This document shows, piece after piece, positions 26,761 through 35,390 of a DNA stretch of 64,000 nt (the first letter of the stretch is position 1; each line of letters opens with the position of its first letter). This DNA comes from UBA2033 sp035345875. Its GTDB lineage: Bacteria; Spirochaetota; Leptospiria; Leptospirales; Leptospiraceae. The position numbers and the translations under genes are program-made. The notes under the pieces were generated by a model that saw only the letters and a list, made by a program, of their open reading frames with translations, was not told where the DNA came from and did no database searches. The stretch is from contig DAORDH010000024.1 of assembly GCA_035345875.1 (NCBI GenBank), positions 14,183-78,182 on the forward strand. The letters are read 5' to 3'.

Positions 26761-27870
26761 CTAAAAGTTTATACTTGCCCCAAAGTAGAAGTATTTAATA
26801 ATTTGATGTCTTGGTTTATCACTGACACTATCTTCCGTGGATCTACTCAGTGCATATATTGTATCCGCAAGGTAATATCTTATATATTCATTCATTAGAT
26901 TTTCATTGGTTGTGATAATCGGAATATAATTTGAATCTCTATGTGCAGCTTTTGTTATTGTTGTTAAATTATATCCCAAAAATAAATTCAACTTCTTGAG
27001 TGAGTAGCCTATTTCACCTTCTATTTCATTTCCATACGTATCAACTTTAGATAATTTGGAATTTATGTTTCTTGCATATATCGAGATTCCATCATTACGA
27101 AAGTCGGTTCTTTGATTATTCACTTCTCCAGACAAGGCTTGAAATATCTTTCCAGTTAATTTAATTCTAAATGAGTCAATGATCTTAAAATGAAACGTTA
27201 AACCTGATTGAGCAGAATAACTTCTAGATGTCTCACTCACAGAGGAATAATTTTTAGGAAATGGGTAGGAATTAAGATCAGAGTTGCGATTGTATTTTTC
27301 AGATATTTCACGAATTCCTAATTCAGGCTGAACCATTAAAAAGTTCACTAATGCATGATTTCGAATCACTGCGTATTGTCCCTCGCGCCAATTGTATTGA
27401 AATGTCCCCGGATAATATTCAAATGGAACGTTATTTCCTAAAGCATAATTTCCTGAATAGTTCTTAGCTCTAATAGATACTTCAAATGACCAGTCTCCTG
27501 ATTTAGTTGTATAACTAAATCCAAGTTTTCCCAAAGGAGAAACTTGATCATTCTTTTGATTCAGATAGGAATAGTTTTCTATATTCTCAGTAAGAAATGC
27601 ATCTCGCTGAAATTGTCCACCCGCTGTATTTAGACTAGCTTGATTTCTAAACGCGACTGCACTAAGTAAGTAATACCCTTCTGGACTCGTTGGTCCTCTA
27701 CTGTGGGAATGAGAAGCATTTGAAGTGCCGGACAACGTTATTTTAAAACCCGGATTAATAAACTCAGTAGCTGGTATAAAAAATTTTTGTTTTGGTTTTA
27801 CATCTGAATTCTCTTGGGCTATAACTGAATTTGCTAAGATTAATGTTATCAATAAGAATATAAACTTCAT
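26761..27870 (-). CDS. putative outer-membrane beta-barrel protein
   Basis: 369 aa with a clear signal peptide (cleavage near AQ/EN, residue 19). The mature part alternates polar and hydrophobic residues in strands rich in Tyr, Asn and Ser, and ends in Phe (FGASINF), the usual outer-membrane barrel end. I do not recognise the family. The start has GGAGAG upstream, formed by the last codons of the TRL-like lipoprotein gene 3 nt before it. It is therefore the last gene of a four-gene operon with three TRL-like lipoproteins. Confidence 0.65.
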   Translation of the reverse strand: MKFIFLLITLILANSVIAQENSDVKPKQKFFIPATEFINPGFKITLSGTSNASHSHSRGPTSPEGYYLLSAVAFRNQASLNTAGGQFQRDAFLTENIENYSYLNQKNDQVSPLGKLGFSYTTKSGDWSFEVSIRAKNYSGNYALGNNVPFEYYPGTFQYNWREGQYAVIRNHALVNFLMVQPELGIREISEKYNRNSDLNSYPFPKNYSSVSETSRSYSAQSGLTFHFKIIDSFRIKLTGKIFQALSGEVNNQRTDFRNDGISIYARNINSKLSKVDTYGNEIEGEIGYSLKKLNLFLGYNLTTITKAAHRDSNYIPIITTNENLMNEYIRYYLADTIYALSRSTEDSVSDKPRHQIIKYFYFGASINF

Positions 27871-27873
27871 CGA

Positions 27874-28206
27874 TTACTCTCCGTATACTAAAACACAATC
27901 TTCATAGTAAAATGGATAGATTGACATCGAAGATCGATCAATGACTGCAATTTTTGTAATACCAGCTTTATCCATAGCCTCATTTATACTTCCTCCCACC
28001 CCATAATAAAGTATAAAGAGATTTCCAAAATGACTGCTATAAGAACAGGATTCTCCTACTTTTAATATTTGATTGGATGTGATTGTATTTTTATTTCCTG
28101 CTGACAAATGATGTTTCGTTGCTCCAAACATAGCAGCACCAGGAGAAGTGATACAACTTGTTAGAAATAAAATTGCTAGAAGAAATAATATATAAATTCT
28201 TTTCAT
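27874..28206 (-). CDS. TRL-like small lipoprotein (copy 1)
   Basis: 110 aa from the ATG at 28206, which overlaps the stop of the upstream copy (TAATG) and has GGGGGA before it; a longer frame to 28230 is less likely. The signal peptide ends FLTSC, with the Cys as lipid anchor. The rest follows the TRL pattern: GESCSY, FILYYGVGGSINEAMDKAGITKIAVID, then DCVLVYGE at the C-terminus. Function is unknown; the family is common in Leptospira. It belongs to a tandem of three copies. Confidence 0.75.
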   Translation of the reverse strand: MKRIYILFLLAILFLTSCITSPGAAMFGATKHHLSAGNKNTITSNQILKVGESCSYSSHFGNLFILYYGVGGSINEAMDKAGITKIAVIDRSSMSIYPFYYEDCVLVYGE

Positions 28207-28532
28207 TATTCCCCCTTTACAAGTGTGCAATAATTTCCATATACACCAAAAAGATTCATCGTCGAATGATCGATAGTTGCTATACGTTTTATCTTATTTT
28301 GCAGAGCAATACTACCTGCACTCGCATCTCCCCACATAAAAAAGAAAAAGATATAATGTAGGCAACCCTCTCCCTTGTTTGTTGCAGGGACATCATTGTT
28401 TGGATTAATTTCACCAGGAAATTTTGTTTGAGTAAAAATCAAACCATGCACAGGACCATTCGTTTTTTGCATTATAGGAAGCATAAGGCATTGATTTAAA
28501 AAAAGAATTAAAACAAATAATAAAAGTTTCAA
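28206..28532 (-). CDS. TRL-like small lipoprotein (copy 2)
   Basis: 108 aa, starting from TTG at 28532 one base after the stop of copy 3, with AGGAGAA just upstream. The signal peptide ends LFLNQC. The TRL pattern is present: GEGCLHYIFFFFMWGDASAG, NKIKRIATIDHSTMNLFGVY and C-terminal YCTLVKGE. It differs from copies 1 and 3 in the middle, so the duplication is old. Function unknown; probably outer-membrane anchored. Confidence 0.72.
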   Translation of the reverse strand: MKLLLFVLILFLNQCLMLPIMQKTNGPVHGLIFTQTKFPGEINPNNDVPATNKGEGCLHYIFFFFMWGDASAGSIALQNKIKRIATIDHSTMNLFGVYGNYCTLVKGE

Positions 28533-28533
28533 T

Positions 28534-28920
28534 TTATTCTCCTGTAACTATTGTGCAAAATCGGTGGTATACAAAAGACAAGATACCCAATTGTTCATAA
28601 GACACCGTTGCAATCTTAGTTATCTTCCCATCCTTAACAGCTGATTCGATGGAAGAATCTCCTACTGCTATTAGATAAAGCATAGAATAGGAACATTGTT
28701 TACCGACAAGTTTTGATTCCGCATTTCCAATGCTACCCGGAGCTTTAACAAAATGAAAAAGCCAGCCACCTTTAAAAGTAAGATAATAAAAGTTATTATA
28801 TTCGGGCATCGGGTTTGTGTTATTAGTGGAATTTGTTACATTCCAATAATTAGCTGCTGTGCAATTAAATAAACTTAGTAAGATTACAGAAATAAGTAGT
28901 AGGGATTTCCAAGAAGTCAT
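28534..28920 (-). CDS. TRL-like small lipoprotein (copy 3, first in operon)
   Basis: The frame is open to 28974, but the ATG at 28920 gives 128 aa with a proper signal peptide (MTSWK then a hydrophobic run ending LFNC), so I prefer it. No good ribosome-binding site is seen for either start. The TRL pattern appears as GKQCSY, LIAVGDSSIESAVKDGKITKIATV and C-terminal FCTIVTGE. The mature N-terminus has an Asn/Thr-rich stretch. It is the first of three tandem TRL genes leading into an outer-membrane barrel gene. Confidence 0.68.
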   Translation of the reverse strand: MTSWKSLLLISVILLSLFNCTAANYWNVTNSTNNTNPMPEYNNFYYLTFKGGWLFHFVKAPGSIGNAESKLVGKQCSYSMLYLIAVGDSSIESAVKDGKITKIATVSYEQLGILSFVYHRFCTIVTGE

Positions 28921-29152
28921 ACAGACAAGGCATCGACCAAAGCTAGCCTTTTCGATATCTTTTTTTAATAGCAAATAAATTATTAAAACTTTCTGAAGGT
29001 CAGATCGTAAGCTTGGTTTTTGGAAATCTTTTAAAGCGATGGAAGATAAACGCTATCCATTCACTTTCGATTTGCTCAAGCCTATTCTCATTTTTCAATG
29101 ACAATAGGACAAGTTATCAAGACTCACCTATAAAAAGATGAGTCGTAAAAAT

Positions 29153-31786
29153 TTATCTCATGTCTCTAGTTAAAATTAGAATTTCTTTATCTGAAGATTT
29201 GAGAGTAGATTGAATCTTAGCGGGATCATCGAAGCCTTGACTTACTTTAGTTAAAACATTTACTAAATCAGTAAATGAATATTTATCACCTTCCAATCTA
29301 TCTACATAATATAAGGTATTCGCCCCTTTTTGCATCCAGAAATCTGCCCAGAAATAATAGTCTAGAGATATTGAATCCAAAGAAGATTTAGGGAAAATAC
29401 TATTGGAGAAAAGTATAGCATTCGGAATCATTCTTAAATCCACTCTTCTCCTCAGCTTGGAAAAGGAAATTGTAGAATTATTCTGACATCTCCATTCAAA
29501 ATTTTCGATCGAGGAAACATCTCTATTACCTAAATCCTTTGTAGTCCAGATATGCAGTCTTTGATCGTTGGAAAATGTTTTAGTTCCTTCAAAATATTCA
29601 GCTGGCAAATATTGAATTCCATTTGTAACAACTTCATTTCCTGAATCACAACTAACGGCTACAGGCTGCAAATCTCCCTCTGATTTCAGATTACCTTTAT
29701 TAAATCGATAAAAAAGTCTGAGATTTAGTAAAGCATTGTTTTTCTTCATGGCTTGATACAAATCAACACCTAATGGATTCATAAATATCTGAATGTTTCC
29801 TGCTTTATCTAGAAAAGGGATATTAGAAAATATTTTATTATAGTAGCCAGTAGTTCTATAGTCGATTGAATTATGCAGACTGATAGACCATTTATCTCTA
29901 GATTCTGGGTTATAAGAAATAACGTATATTTTCTCATTAAAAGAAAACGCTGCGACAAAAGGATCTCTAATATCCTTTAGTGAGTTAACATCAAATAAAT
30001 CAGAATCAGAAGACATTTTGGAAGATTCAGCTTCTCTTAGTTTTGAGTATATACTTCTTACATAATGATAATCACTGCTAGGTCTAAAGGATCTGTAATG
30101 CTTCATCCTCTTATTAACATCGGGCAATTGTAAAATGGTTTTTCCTACAATGGAGCTAGACTTAAACTTCATTTTCTGATAGTGAAATAGGAATTCAATG
30201 AGAGATTGATAATTTTTTGTGTAAGTAAAATAATTTACAGCAGTTTTAAAAAAAGCTTCCGTATCAAATCTAGAATCTAGAAAATTTTTAACACTTAGAA
30301 TATCATCTAACGGTTCTTCATTTCGCATTGAATTCAAGAGTGAACGAAAGGAAACTGCATGGTTTCCTCTTTCTCCGCCCTGCACTCTCGCAATCAGCAT
30401 TCCAGAGGATCTCATCCATTCAGAAGTGAAGGCAGGATCTGAACCACCTAAGATTCCATAACTTTTAGTAAATTGAACAGTTGCCTTTCGATACTTCTTA
30501 CTAATAATGCTACAATATCCATTCATAATGGTTGCGGCATATTCAACTCTCTTCCAACCTTTTCCTTGTGCGATATACATGATATCTTCCGAAATTTTCT
30601 CAGCCATTTCCGGTTTTTCAGCCATCATGATTTGTGCGATTCGAAGACGAAGAAATAAACTCTCTTCCGTAATCGTATTATCAGTATTTAACTTATTCAG
30701 TGCTCTAACAGCATTTACAGCAGATTTTGATTTCCAAAGAGAAAGAGAAATGAGTCCTCTTGCTCCATTGATAGAAATTGAATCATCATAAAAAGGATTC
30801 TTGATCGATTTATTCCATTCCTTTAAATTCAATTCAAGATAATAGTTCATAGACTGTTTATAATCTTTTCGAAGAAAGGCGATTGCACCTAACTTCAAAA
30901 AAATAGGATTCTTATTAGAGGTAATAGCAGAAGTTTTTTTTGAAGAATAGCTCAATGCCTCCTCAGCTGATGTTAAATCATCATTTAACATTTGATAAAA
31001 AGACAATCTTTCATGCTCAGTAGGATCAAAAGCGCCACTAATCTTTTGAAGATTAACAACCATCTTTTGAAAATGAACTGCTTCATACGCAAATCCTAGA
31101 TATGCAAGTTTACTAGGCATTTCAAAGGTGAATTTTTCTAGGAAACTAACGTGTGCCAGTTCATATTCTTCAAAGAATGGAGCTAAAAGTCTATCTAGAT
31201 TTAGGTAATCTCTATGCGGATAATCACTCGTTTCCGCTAAATGCTCTAAATGAACAGATACTTTAATTAACCTACAGAATGAATACATAGGTTTGCTTCT
31301 ACTACAATTTAAATTCTTAATTACATCTTTTGTATCAGCAGGAATTGATATTTTTTTTAAATTACTCTTAACTACCTTCGCTATACTTTGATGAAGAGGA
31401 TTTTCTTCTTTAGCAATGATTTCATCTAACTTAAATAAGGCATCATTGGTCTCTGCCTTTTCAATTTTCCAAAAAACAAGTATTAGATTAGCAATAAATT
31501 CATAACTATTACTCCTATCGCTTTTTAGTAAATTCGCTAAATTTGCCAACCCATCTTTATCTCCGCGAGATATATAATACTCTGCTATATAAGTCGCATA
31601 CTGTTGTATTTGATCTGAATTTAACTTTTGAGGAAGGTATCGAATCGTGTCTCTTGTATCAAAAACAGACAGATCATTTATATAAAGAACGGAGTGATTA
31701 TTTCCAATCTCCCAACCAGTATAAGGAGCAGAAAAGATGTTTGTGACAAATAAAAAAAAAGTAAAAAGTGCAAATCTAAATTTCAT
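29153..31786 (-). CDS. large exported TPR protein with CHAT-like C-terminal region
   Basis: 877 aa with an N-terminal signal peptide (about 1-19). Residues about 40-560 are helical with TPR-like pairs, for example FLKLGAIAFLRKDYKQSMNYYLEL. Residues about 630-860 follow the layout of a CHAT (caspase-like) domain: a YVISYNPES strand, IQIFMNPLGVDLYQ at the place usually read as a PDG-type strand, and the helix YYFWADFWMQKGANTLYYVD typical of the CHAT end. No clear catalytic His/Cys pair could be placed, so I infer a degenerate or non-protease version. It follows the 201-aa gene by 27 nt. Confidence 0.5.
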   Translation of the reverse strand: MKFRFALFTFFLFVTNIFSAPYTGWEIGNNHSVLYINDLSVFDTRDTIRYLPQKLNSDQIQQYATYIAEYYISRGDKDGLANLANLLKSDRSNSYEFIANLILVFWKIEKAETNDALFKLDEIIAKEENPLHQSIAKVVKSNLKKISIPADTKDVIKNLNCSRSKPMYSFCRLIKVSVHLEHLAETSDYPHRDYLNLDRLLAPFFEEYELAHVSFLEKFTFEMPSKLAYLGFAYEAVHFQKMVVNLQKISGAFDPTEHERLSFYQMLNDDLTSAEEALSYSSKKTSAITSNKNPIFLKLGAIAFLRKDYKQSMNYYLELNLKEWNKSIKNPFYDDSISINGARGLISLSLWKSKSAVNAVRALNKLNTDNTITEESLFLRLRIAQIMMAEKPEMAEKISEDIMYIAQGKGWKRVEYAATIMNGYCSIISKKYRKATVQFTKSYGILGGSDPAFTSEWMRSSGMLIARVQGGERGNHAVSFRSLLNSMRNEEPLDDILSVKNFLDSRFDTEAFFKTAVNYFTYTKNYQSLIEFLFHYQKMKFKSSSIVGKTILQLPDVNKRMKHYRSFRPSSDYHYVRSIYSKLREAESSKMSSDSDLFDVNSLKDIRDPFVAAFSFNEKIYVISYNPESRDKWSISLHNSIDYRTTGYYNKIFSNIPFLDKAGNIQIFMNPLGVDLYQAMKKNNALLNLRLFYRFNKGNLKSEGDLQPVAVSCDSGNEVVTNGIQYLPAEYFEGTKTFSNDQRLHIWTTKDLGNRDVSSIENFEWRCQNNSTISFSKLRRRVDLRMIPNAILFSNSIFPKSSLDSISLDYYFWADFWMQKGANTLYYVDRLEGDKYSFTDLVNVLTKVSQGFDDPAKIQSTLKSSDKEILILTRDMR

Positions 31787-31813
31787 ATAATAAGTATTCT
31801 CATACAGCCATAG

Positions 31814-32419
31814 CTATTGCAAATTAATGTCTATCTTGTCCGACTCTTCCTGACTAGAATCTTCACTTTTTCGGAATCGGAAGGATATCATGTCCACGAT
31901 GTGTTCTGTATAATATCTGTCATTCGTATAAGTTTGAGCAATTTCATATAAATGTTTTTCTTCAGCAGCATTCAATTTTCTCTCCATAGATAAATTGAAA
32001 AGGGTTAGGAATCCTAAGGCAGACAAAGCTTTATTCTCTGATTTTAAATAGGTGAAGTATTCTTCTGAGTTTATATTTGCAAAGCTTGGAATTAAAGTTG
32101 AAAGCAATTCGATTGCGCCATTAGGAGTGTCTTCTTTAAAATTCTGAATATACCATTTTACCAGAGCATATGCCTTTTCATTTCCAATATCAATCAGTAG
32201 ATAAAATATACCCACCACTAGATTCGTTTTTTCGTTCCAAATATTGCTATCTTTAATTAAATCGCCAACGATACTTTTAAAAAGAAACCAAATTGCTTTT
32301 TCATCTTCTAAAGCCTTTTGTTTTAAGTCTTGCAGAAGACTCTGAAAATGGAAGGAACCATCCACCTCTGCCAATTGCTTTAGATATTCTTCTACTTTTT
32401 CATTAATCGAATCACTCAT
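31814..32419 (-). CDS. hypothetical helical protein, HEAT-like
   Basis: 201 aa, acidic, almost wholly helical, with no signal peptide. Repeated helix pairs (AIELLSTLIPSFANI, ALGFLTLFNLSMERK) resemble HEAT-type repeats, which suggests a protein-binding scaffold. GAGGACC precedes the ATG. The final residues are polar and acidic. It is upstream of and probably co-transcribed with the large TPR/CHAT-like protein, for which it could be a cytoplasmic partner, but that is only proximity. Confidence 0.55.
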   Translation of the reverse strand: MSDSINEKVEEYLKQLAEVDGSFHFQSLLQDLKQKALEDEKAIWFLFKSIVGDLIKDSNIWNEKTNLVVGIFYLLIDIGNEKAYALVKWYIQNFKEDTPNGAIELLSTLIPSFANINSEEYFTYLKSENKALSALGFLTLFNLSMERKLNAAEEKHLYEIAQTYTNDRYYTEHIVDMISFRFRKSEDSSQEESDKIDINLQ

Positions 32420-32656
32420 TACTTATTAGGTCCTCTTTGCGCTTCTCTTAATTAATATAATTCTTTTGATTTGCAACAAAAAATCTTTCCGTCTCAATAG
32501 TCTTATAGAATTCGATGCAAAAACTGAGATCCTTCCTTTTTACTGCTCACCTAGATTTGCGCTATTTTCATTGTCCAACAAAACATTGATTGAGTTTGCA
32601 CTAAAATTTGCAAATTGGTCTAACAGGATTTTTTCATAATATCAGATTCTAAATAA

Positions 32657-33310
32657 CTAATGAAATCGATCCGTGCCCAATTTAGGCAAAATATACTTTT
32701 GTCTTCGAATCAAAAACATATCATCTAAAACGATAATATTCTCGGTGTTTTGTATTTCCCCGATTTTTGCTGGAATGATATTGAACCCAATCACTTTAGA
32801 AATACTTTTATCCTGTAATAAAAAGTCAGATTGGTAGATTCCATTTTGAATAGGTAATTTAATTTGTTTCCATCCATCAAAATCAAGATGTGTAATCAAA
32901 ATAGTGTGAAACTGAAATTTGTTATCCATTAAAATCAAAAACAAATCACTTCTAATTTTATTTGAGTATATGTTAAACTCAATCTCGATGATATGATCAG
33001 AAATTAATAATGGTTTTTTAAAAATTATTTCAAATGGATTTTTTTTCTGACCTACTAAATTACGAATCAAAAGACTTGTGTTTGATTGTAAATCAGGCGA
33101 TGTAAGTGTTTTTGAAAATTTTATTTCCGGTAATTCACTTGTATTTGCAGATACTTTTACATTTAAATCAGATAAGGAAATACTTTCAAAATCCTGAATG
33201 CAAATTTTCTCTTTAAAAATAAATTCTTCTTTCGCTTGAGCGAATAAAGAAAATAGAAAAAGATTTTGTATAAAGAGAATGTATCCAATTCGTATAATTT
33301 GAGTAAACAT
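32657..33310 (-). CDS. FlaA-like flagellar filament outer-layer family protein
   Basis: From the ATG at 33310 the protein is 217 aa with a signal peptide ending FAQA; the upstream part of the frame (to 33418) lacks signal-peptide character. The mature part fits the FlaA pattern of spirochaete filament sheath proteins: a CIQDFES start, FNIYSNKIRSDLFLILMD, HLDFDGWKQIKLPI and IVLDDMFLIRR. In FlaA these form a jelly-roll with the conserved GW and Y/LDD strands. It may coat periplasmic flagella or be a paralogue of another function. It stands alone, divergent from the OmpL47-like gene. Confidence 0.6.
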   Translation of the reverse strand: MFTQIIRIGYILFIQNLFLFSLFAQAKEEFIFKEKICIQDFESISLSDLNVKVSANTSELPEIKFSKTLTSPDLQSNTSLLIRNLVGQKKNPFEIIFKKPLLISDHIIEIEFNIYSNKIRSDLFLILMDNKFQFHTILITHLDFDGWKQIKLPIQNGIYQSDFLLQDKSISKVIGFNIIPAKIGEIQNTENIIVLDDMFLIRRQKYILPKLGTDRFH

Positions 33311-33471
33311 TGTATGATTACAATAGAATGAAACTAGATTTATTTTCAAGAGCAAATGTGTTTTTTTAAAATGAATATTATTCGTATATTTGTCAATCCT
33401 TGACATACTTGCTTGCATTCGAATATATGGTAAATTAAACAGTTAAATTACATCATACTAGGAGACTTTAG

Positions 33472-34575
33472 ATGAACAACATCATTAAACTCTTTCTCAT
33501 GCTTAGCTTTACTATCGCATTAGTTGCACAATCCGGTATTAAACCACTTCCAAACGATGGAAAAATGGATAGAGCTGAGAAAGCTATTGAAACAATACCT
33601 ACAAATTCAGTTGATAGCCTAAAAACTGAATCTAAGACAACAGTTACTACAACAACTACGACCACAACAACTGCTGCACCTGCACCAGTAAATTCTGCTC
33701 CTGTTGTAACTCAACCACCAGTTTCAAATGCAAGAGCAATCGATCCAAATTTAGGTAATACACCTGCATTATATATTAATTCAAGAACAGCTTTTGAATT
33801 AGTAACAGGAGATGACTTAAGTGGAGTTGATTACATCGAATACAAAATTAATGATGGAGAATACTCAAGATACACTGTTCCAATTTCTCTAAGCAAAGAA
33901 GGACCTGCTACAATTACTTACAAAGCAACCGATAAAGTTGGAAACAAAGAAACAGCAAAAGTAATTAACTTGATTGTAGATAATACTGCTCCAACCGTTT
34001 CTGTAAAAGTATCAGAACCTCTTTTTACAAATGGCAACACACAATATTCTTCTCCAAAAAATACATATCAATTAATCGCTGAAGATAAGTCTTCTGGTGT
34101 TAAACAAATTGTTTATTCTGTTGATAACGAACCAAAACAAGATTACAAAAACGAGCCAATCAAACTAGAAAAGCCTGGTTTCCATGTAATTAATTTTTAT
34201 GCTATTGACAATGCAGGTAACGTTAGTCAAGAAAATAGCTACATTGTAAACATTGATGGAATTAAACCAACAGTTGATATAAAAGAATCTATCCCTTACA
34301 TTGTAATTGCAAACAAAGTTTATGCAAAAAAAGAAACTGTTTTCACAATTACAGCAGCTGATGGACAAAGTGGAATTAAACAAGTTCTAGTAAAAACTGA
34401 TGGTGCTCCTGATTTCGTTCCTTACGTTGAGCCTCTCACATTCGGAACATCTGGTGAACATATCATTGAAGCGAAAGCGATTGACAATGTTGGAAATGAA
34501 AGTGATATTAAAAGAGTAGTATTCTCTAACGATATCAAAGCTCCAACAACTGTTATCAAAGCTGTATCTAATTAA
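33472..34575 (+). CDS. OmpL47-like exported protein with Ig-like repeats
   Basis: 367 aa with a signal peptide (about 1-20, ending ALVAQS). Residues 56-68 include a nine-Thr run followed by an Ala/Pro linker. Then come three repeats of about 85 residues (near 95-170, 180-255, 270-350). Each has DxSGV or QSGI, a YxVDxE/VKTDGA-like strand and AxDxVGN, the pattern of OmpL47 repeats in Leptospira. It ends with the start of a fourth unit. AGGAG before the ATG and a strong terminator after the stop suggest good expression. Likely periplasmic or surface exposed; OmpL47 proteins bind host matrix in pathogens, not shown here. Confidence 0.82.
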   Translation: MNNIIKLFLMLSFTIALVAQSGIKPLPNDGKMDRAEKAIETIPTNSVDSLKTESKTTVTTTTTTTTTAAPAPVNSAPVVTQPPVSNARAIDPNLGNTPALYINSRTAFELVTGDDLSGVDYIEYKINDGEYSRYTVPISLSKEGPATITYKATDKVGNKETAKVINLIVDNTAPTVSVKVSEPLFTNGNTQYSSPKNTYQLIAEDKSSGVKQIVYSVDNEPKQDYKNEPIKLEKPGFHVINFYAIDNAGNVSQENSYIVNIDGIKPTVDIKESIPYIVIANKVYAKKETVFTITAADGQSGIKQVLVKTDGAPDFVPYVEPLTFGTSGEHIIEAKAIDNVGNESDIKRVVFSNDIKAPTTVIKAVSN

Positions 34576-34586
34576 TTCTTCCGATC

Positions 34587-34623
34587 AGACGCGCTAAAAA
34601 AAAGCGCGTCTTCCATTTTTTTT
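34587..34623 (+). terminator. intrinsic terminator after the OmpL47-like gene
   Basis: AGACGCGCT (34587-34595) pairs with AGCGCGTCT (34603-34611) around an A7 loop, followed by a run of T residues (34616-34623). The stem is GC-rich and perfect, so it should end transcription efficiently. Confidence 0.88.
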
Positions 34624-34668
34624 CAAAAAACCCCGCACACAAAACAAATTTTTCTGCCCTACATTAGT

Positions 34669-35388
34669 ATGACAGAAAAAACTTTTACAAAACTAATTCA
34701 CCTTTTCTATCCACTGGATTGTAGTATATGTGGAGACACAGACTTACTAGCATCTAAGATCAGTATTTGCAGAAAATGCTATAGGTCCGAAACAAAGAGC
34801 CAAAATCCAAATCTAGAAAACCTCTGCGAGAAATGTAAAACAAAAATAAACGCAAGCGAATGCCCCTATTGCAAATCTAGAAATGTCTTCTTTAATCAAC
34901 TCTACTATTTAAGAGAGAAAAACAACTTTGAGACAGAGTTAATACGTAAAATAAAATTTGGAAATAATCCTTATCTAACAAACTATTTCAGAATAGGTCT
35001 TGGAAAACGAATCAAAATCTTAAAGAATAATTCATATAAAAACATCATTCAAATTCCATCCAATCAGAAGACATTGAGAACTAGACCATTCGCGGTAAGT
35101 AAACCGATTTCTGATTATTTGATGAAGAAATTAAAACTGGAAGTGATAAAACCAATTGTGAAAACTTCAAGTGAATTGCAGTCGGGTAAAAGTTTTAGAG
35201 ATCGATTCCTTCATGCTCAAACAGCTTTTAGTGTCATAGCTAAGTATAAAAATCAACTCAATGGAAATTATTTATTGGTTGATGATGTTTTTACGACAGG
35301 CGCTACAGTGAACGAAATATCTAAACTCTTATTAATCAATGGAGCAAAGTCAGTAGATATTTTAGTTCTTGCAAAAGGGAAAGTTTAA
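34669..35388 (+). CDS. ComF-family phosphoribosyltransferase-like protein
   Basis: 239 aa. The N-terminal third has zinc-finger-like cysteine pairs (CSIC, CRKC, CEKC, CPYC) as in ComF/GntX proteins. The C-terminal part is a type I PRTase domain with the PRPP-binding loop LLVDDVFTTGAT (near residue 200). In transformable bacteria ComF acts in late steps of DNA uptake; elsewhere its role is unclear. Starting ATG follows a short AT-rich leader without a strong ribosome-binding site. The gene converges on the DUF4384 gene with only two bases between. Confidence 0.85.
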   Translation: MTEKTFTKLIHLFYPLDCSICGDTDLLASKISICRKCYRSETKSQNPNLENLCEKCKTKINASECPYCKSRNVFFNQLYYLREKNNFETELIRKIKFGNNPYLTNYFRIGLGKRIKILKNNSYKNIIQIPSNQKTLRTRPFAVSKPISDYLMKKLKLEVIKPIVKTSSELQSGKSFRDRFLHAQTAFSVIAKYKNQLNGNYLLVDDVFTTGATVNEISKLLLINGAKSVDILVLAKGKV

Positions 35389-35390
35389 TT

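Noticed and set aside
29121..29144. GACTCA/TGAGTC hairpin after the 877-aa gene
   Set aside because: Six-bp stem without a T-run on the relevant strand; too weak to call a terminator.
33468..33665. Val-rich minus frame
   Set aside because: It is the antisense of the signal peptide and polyThr region of the OmpL47-like gene (ACN read as NGT).
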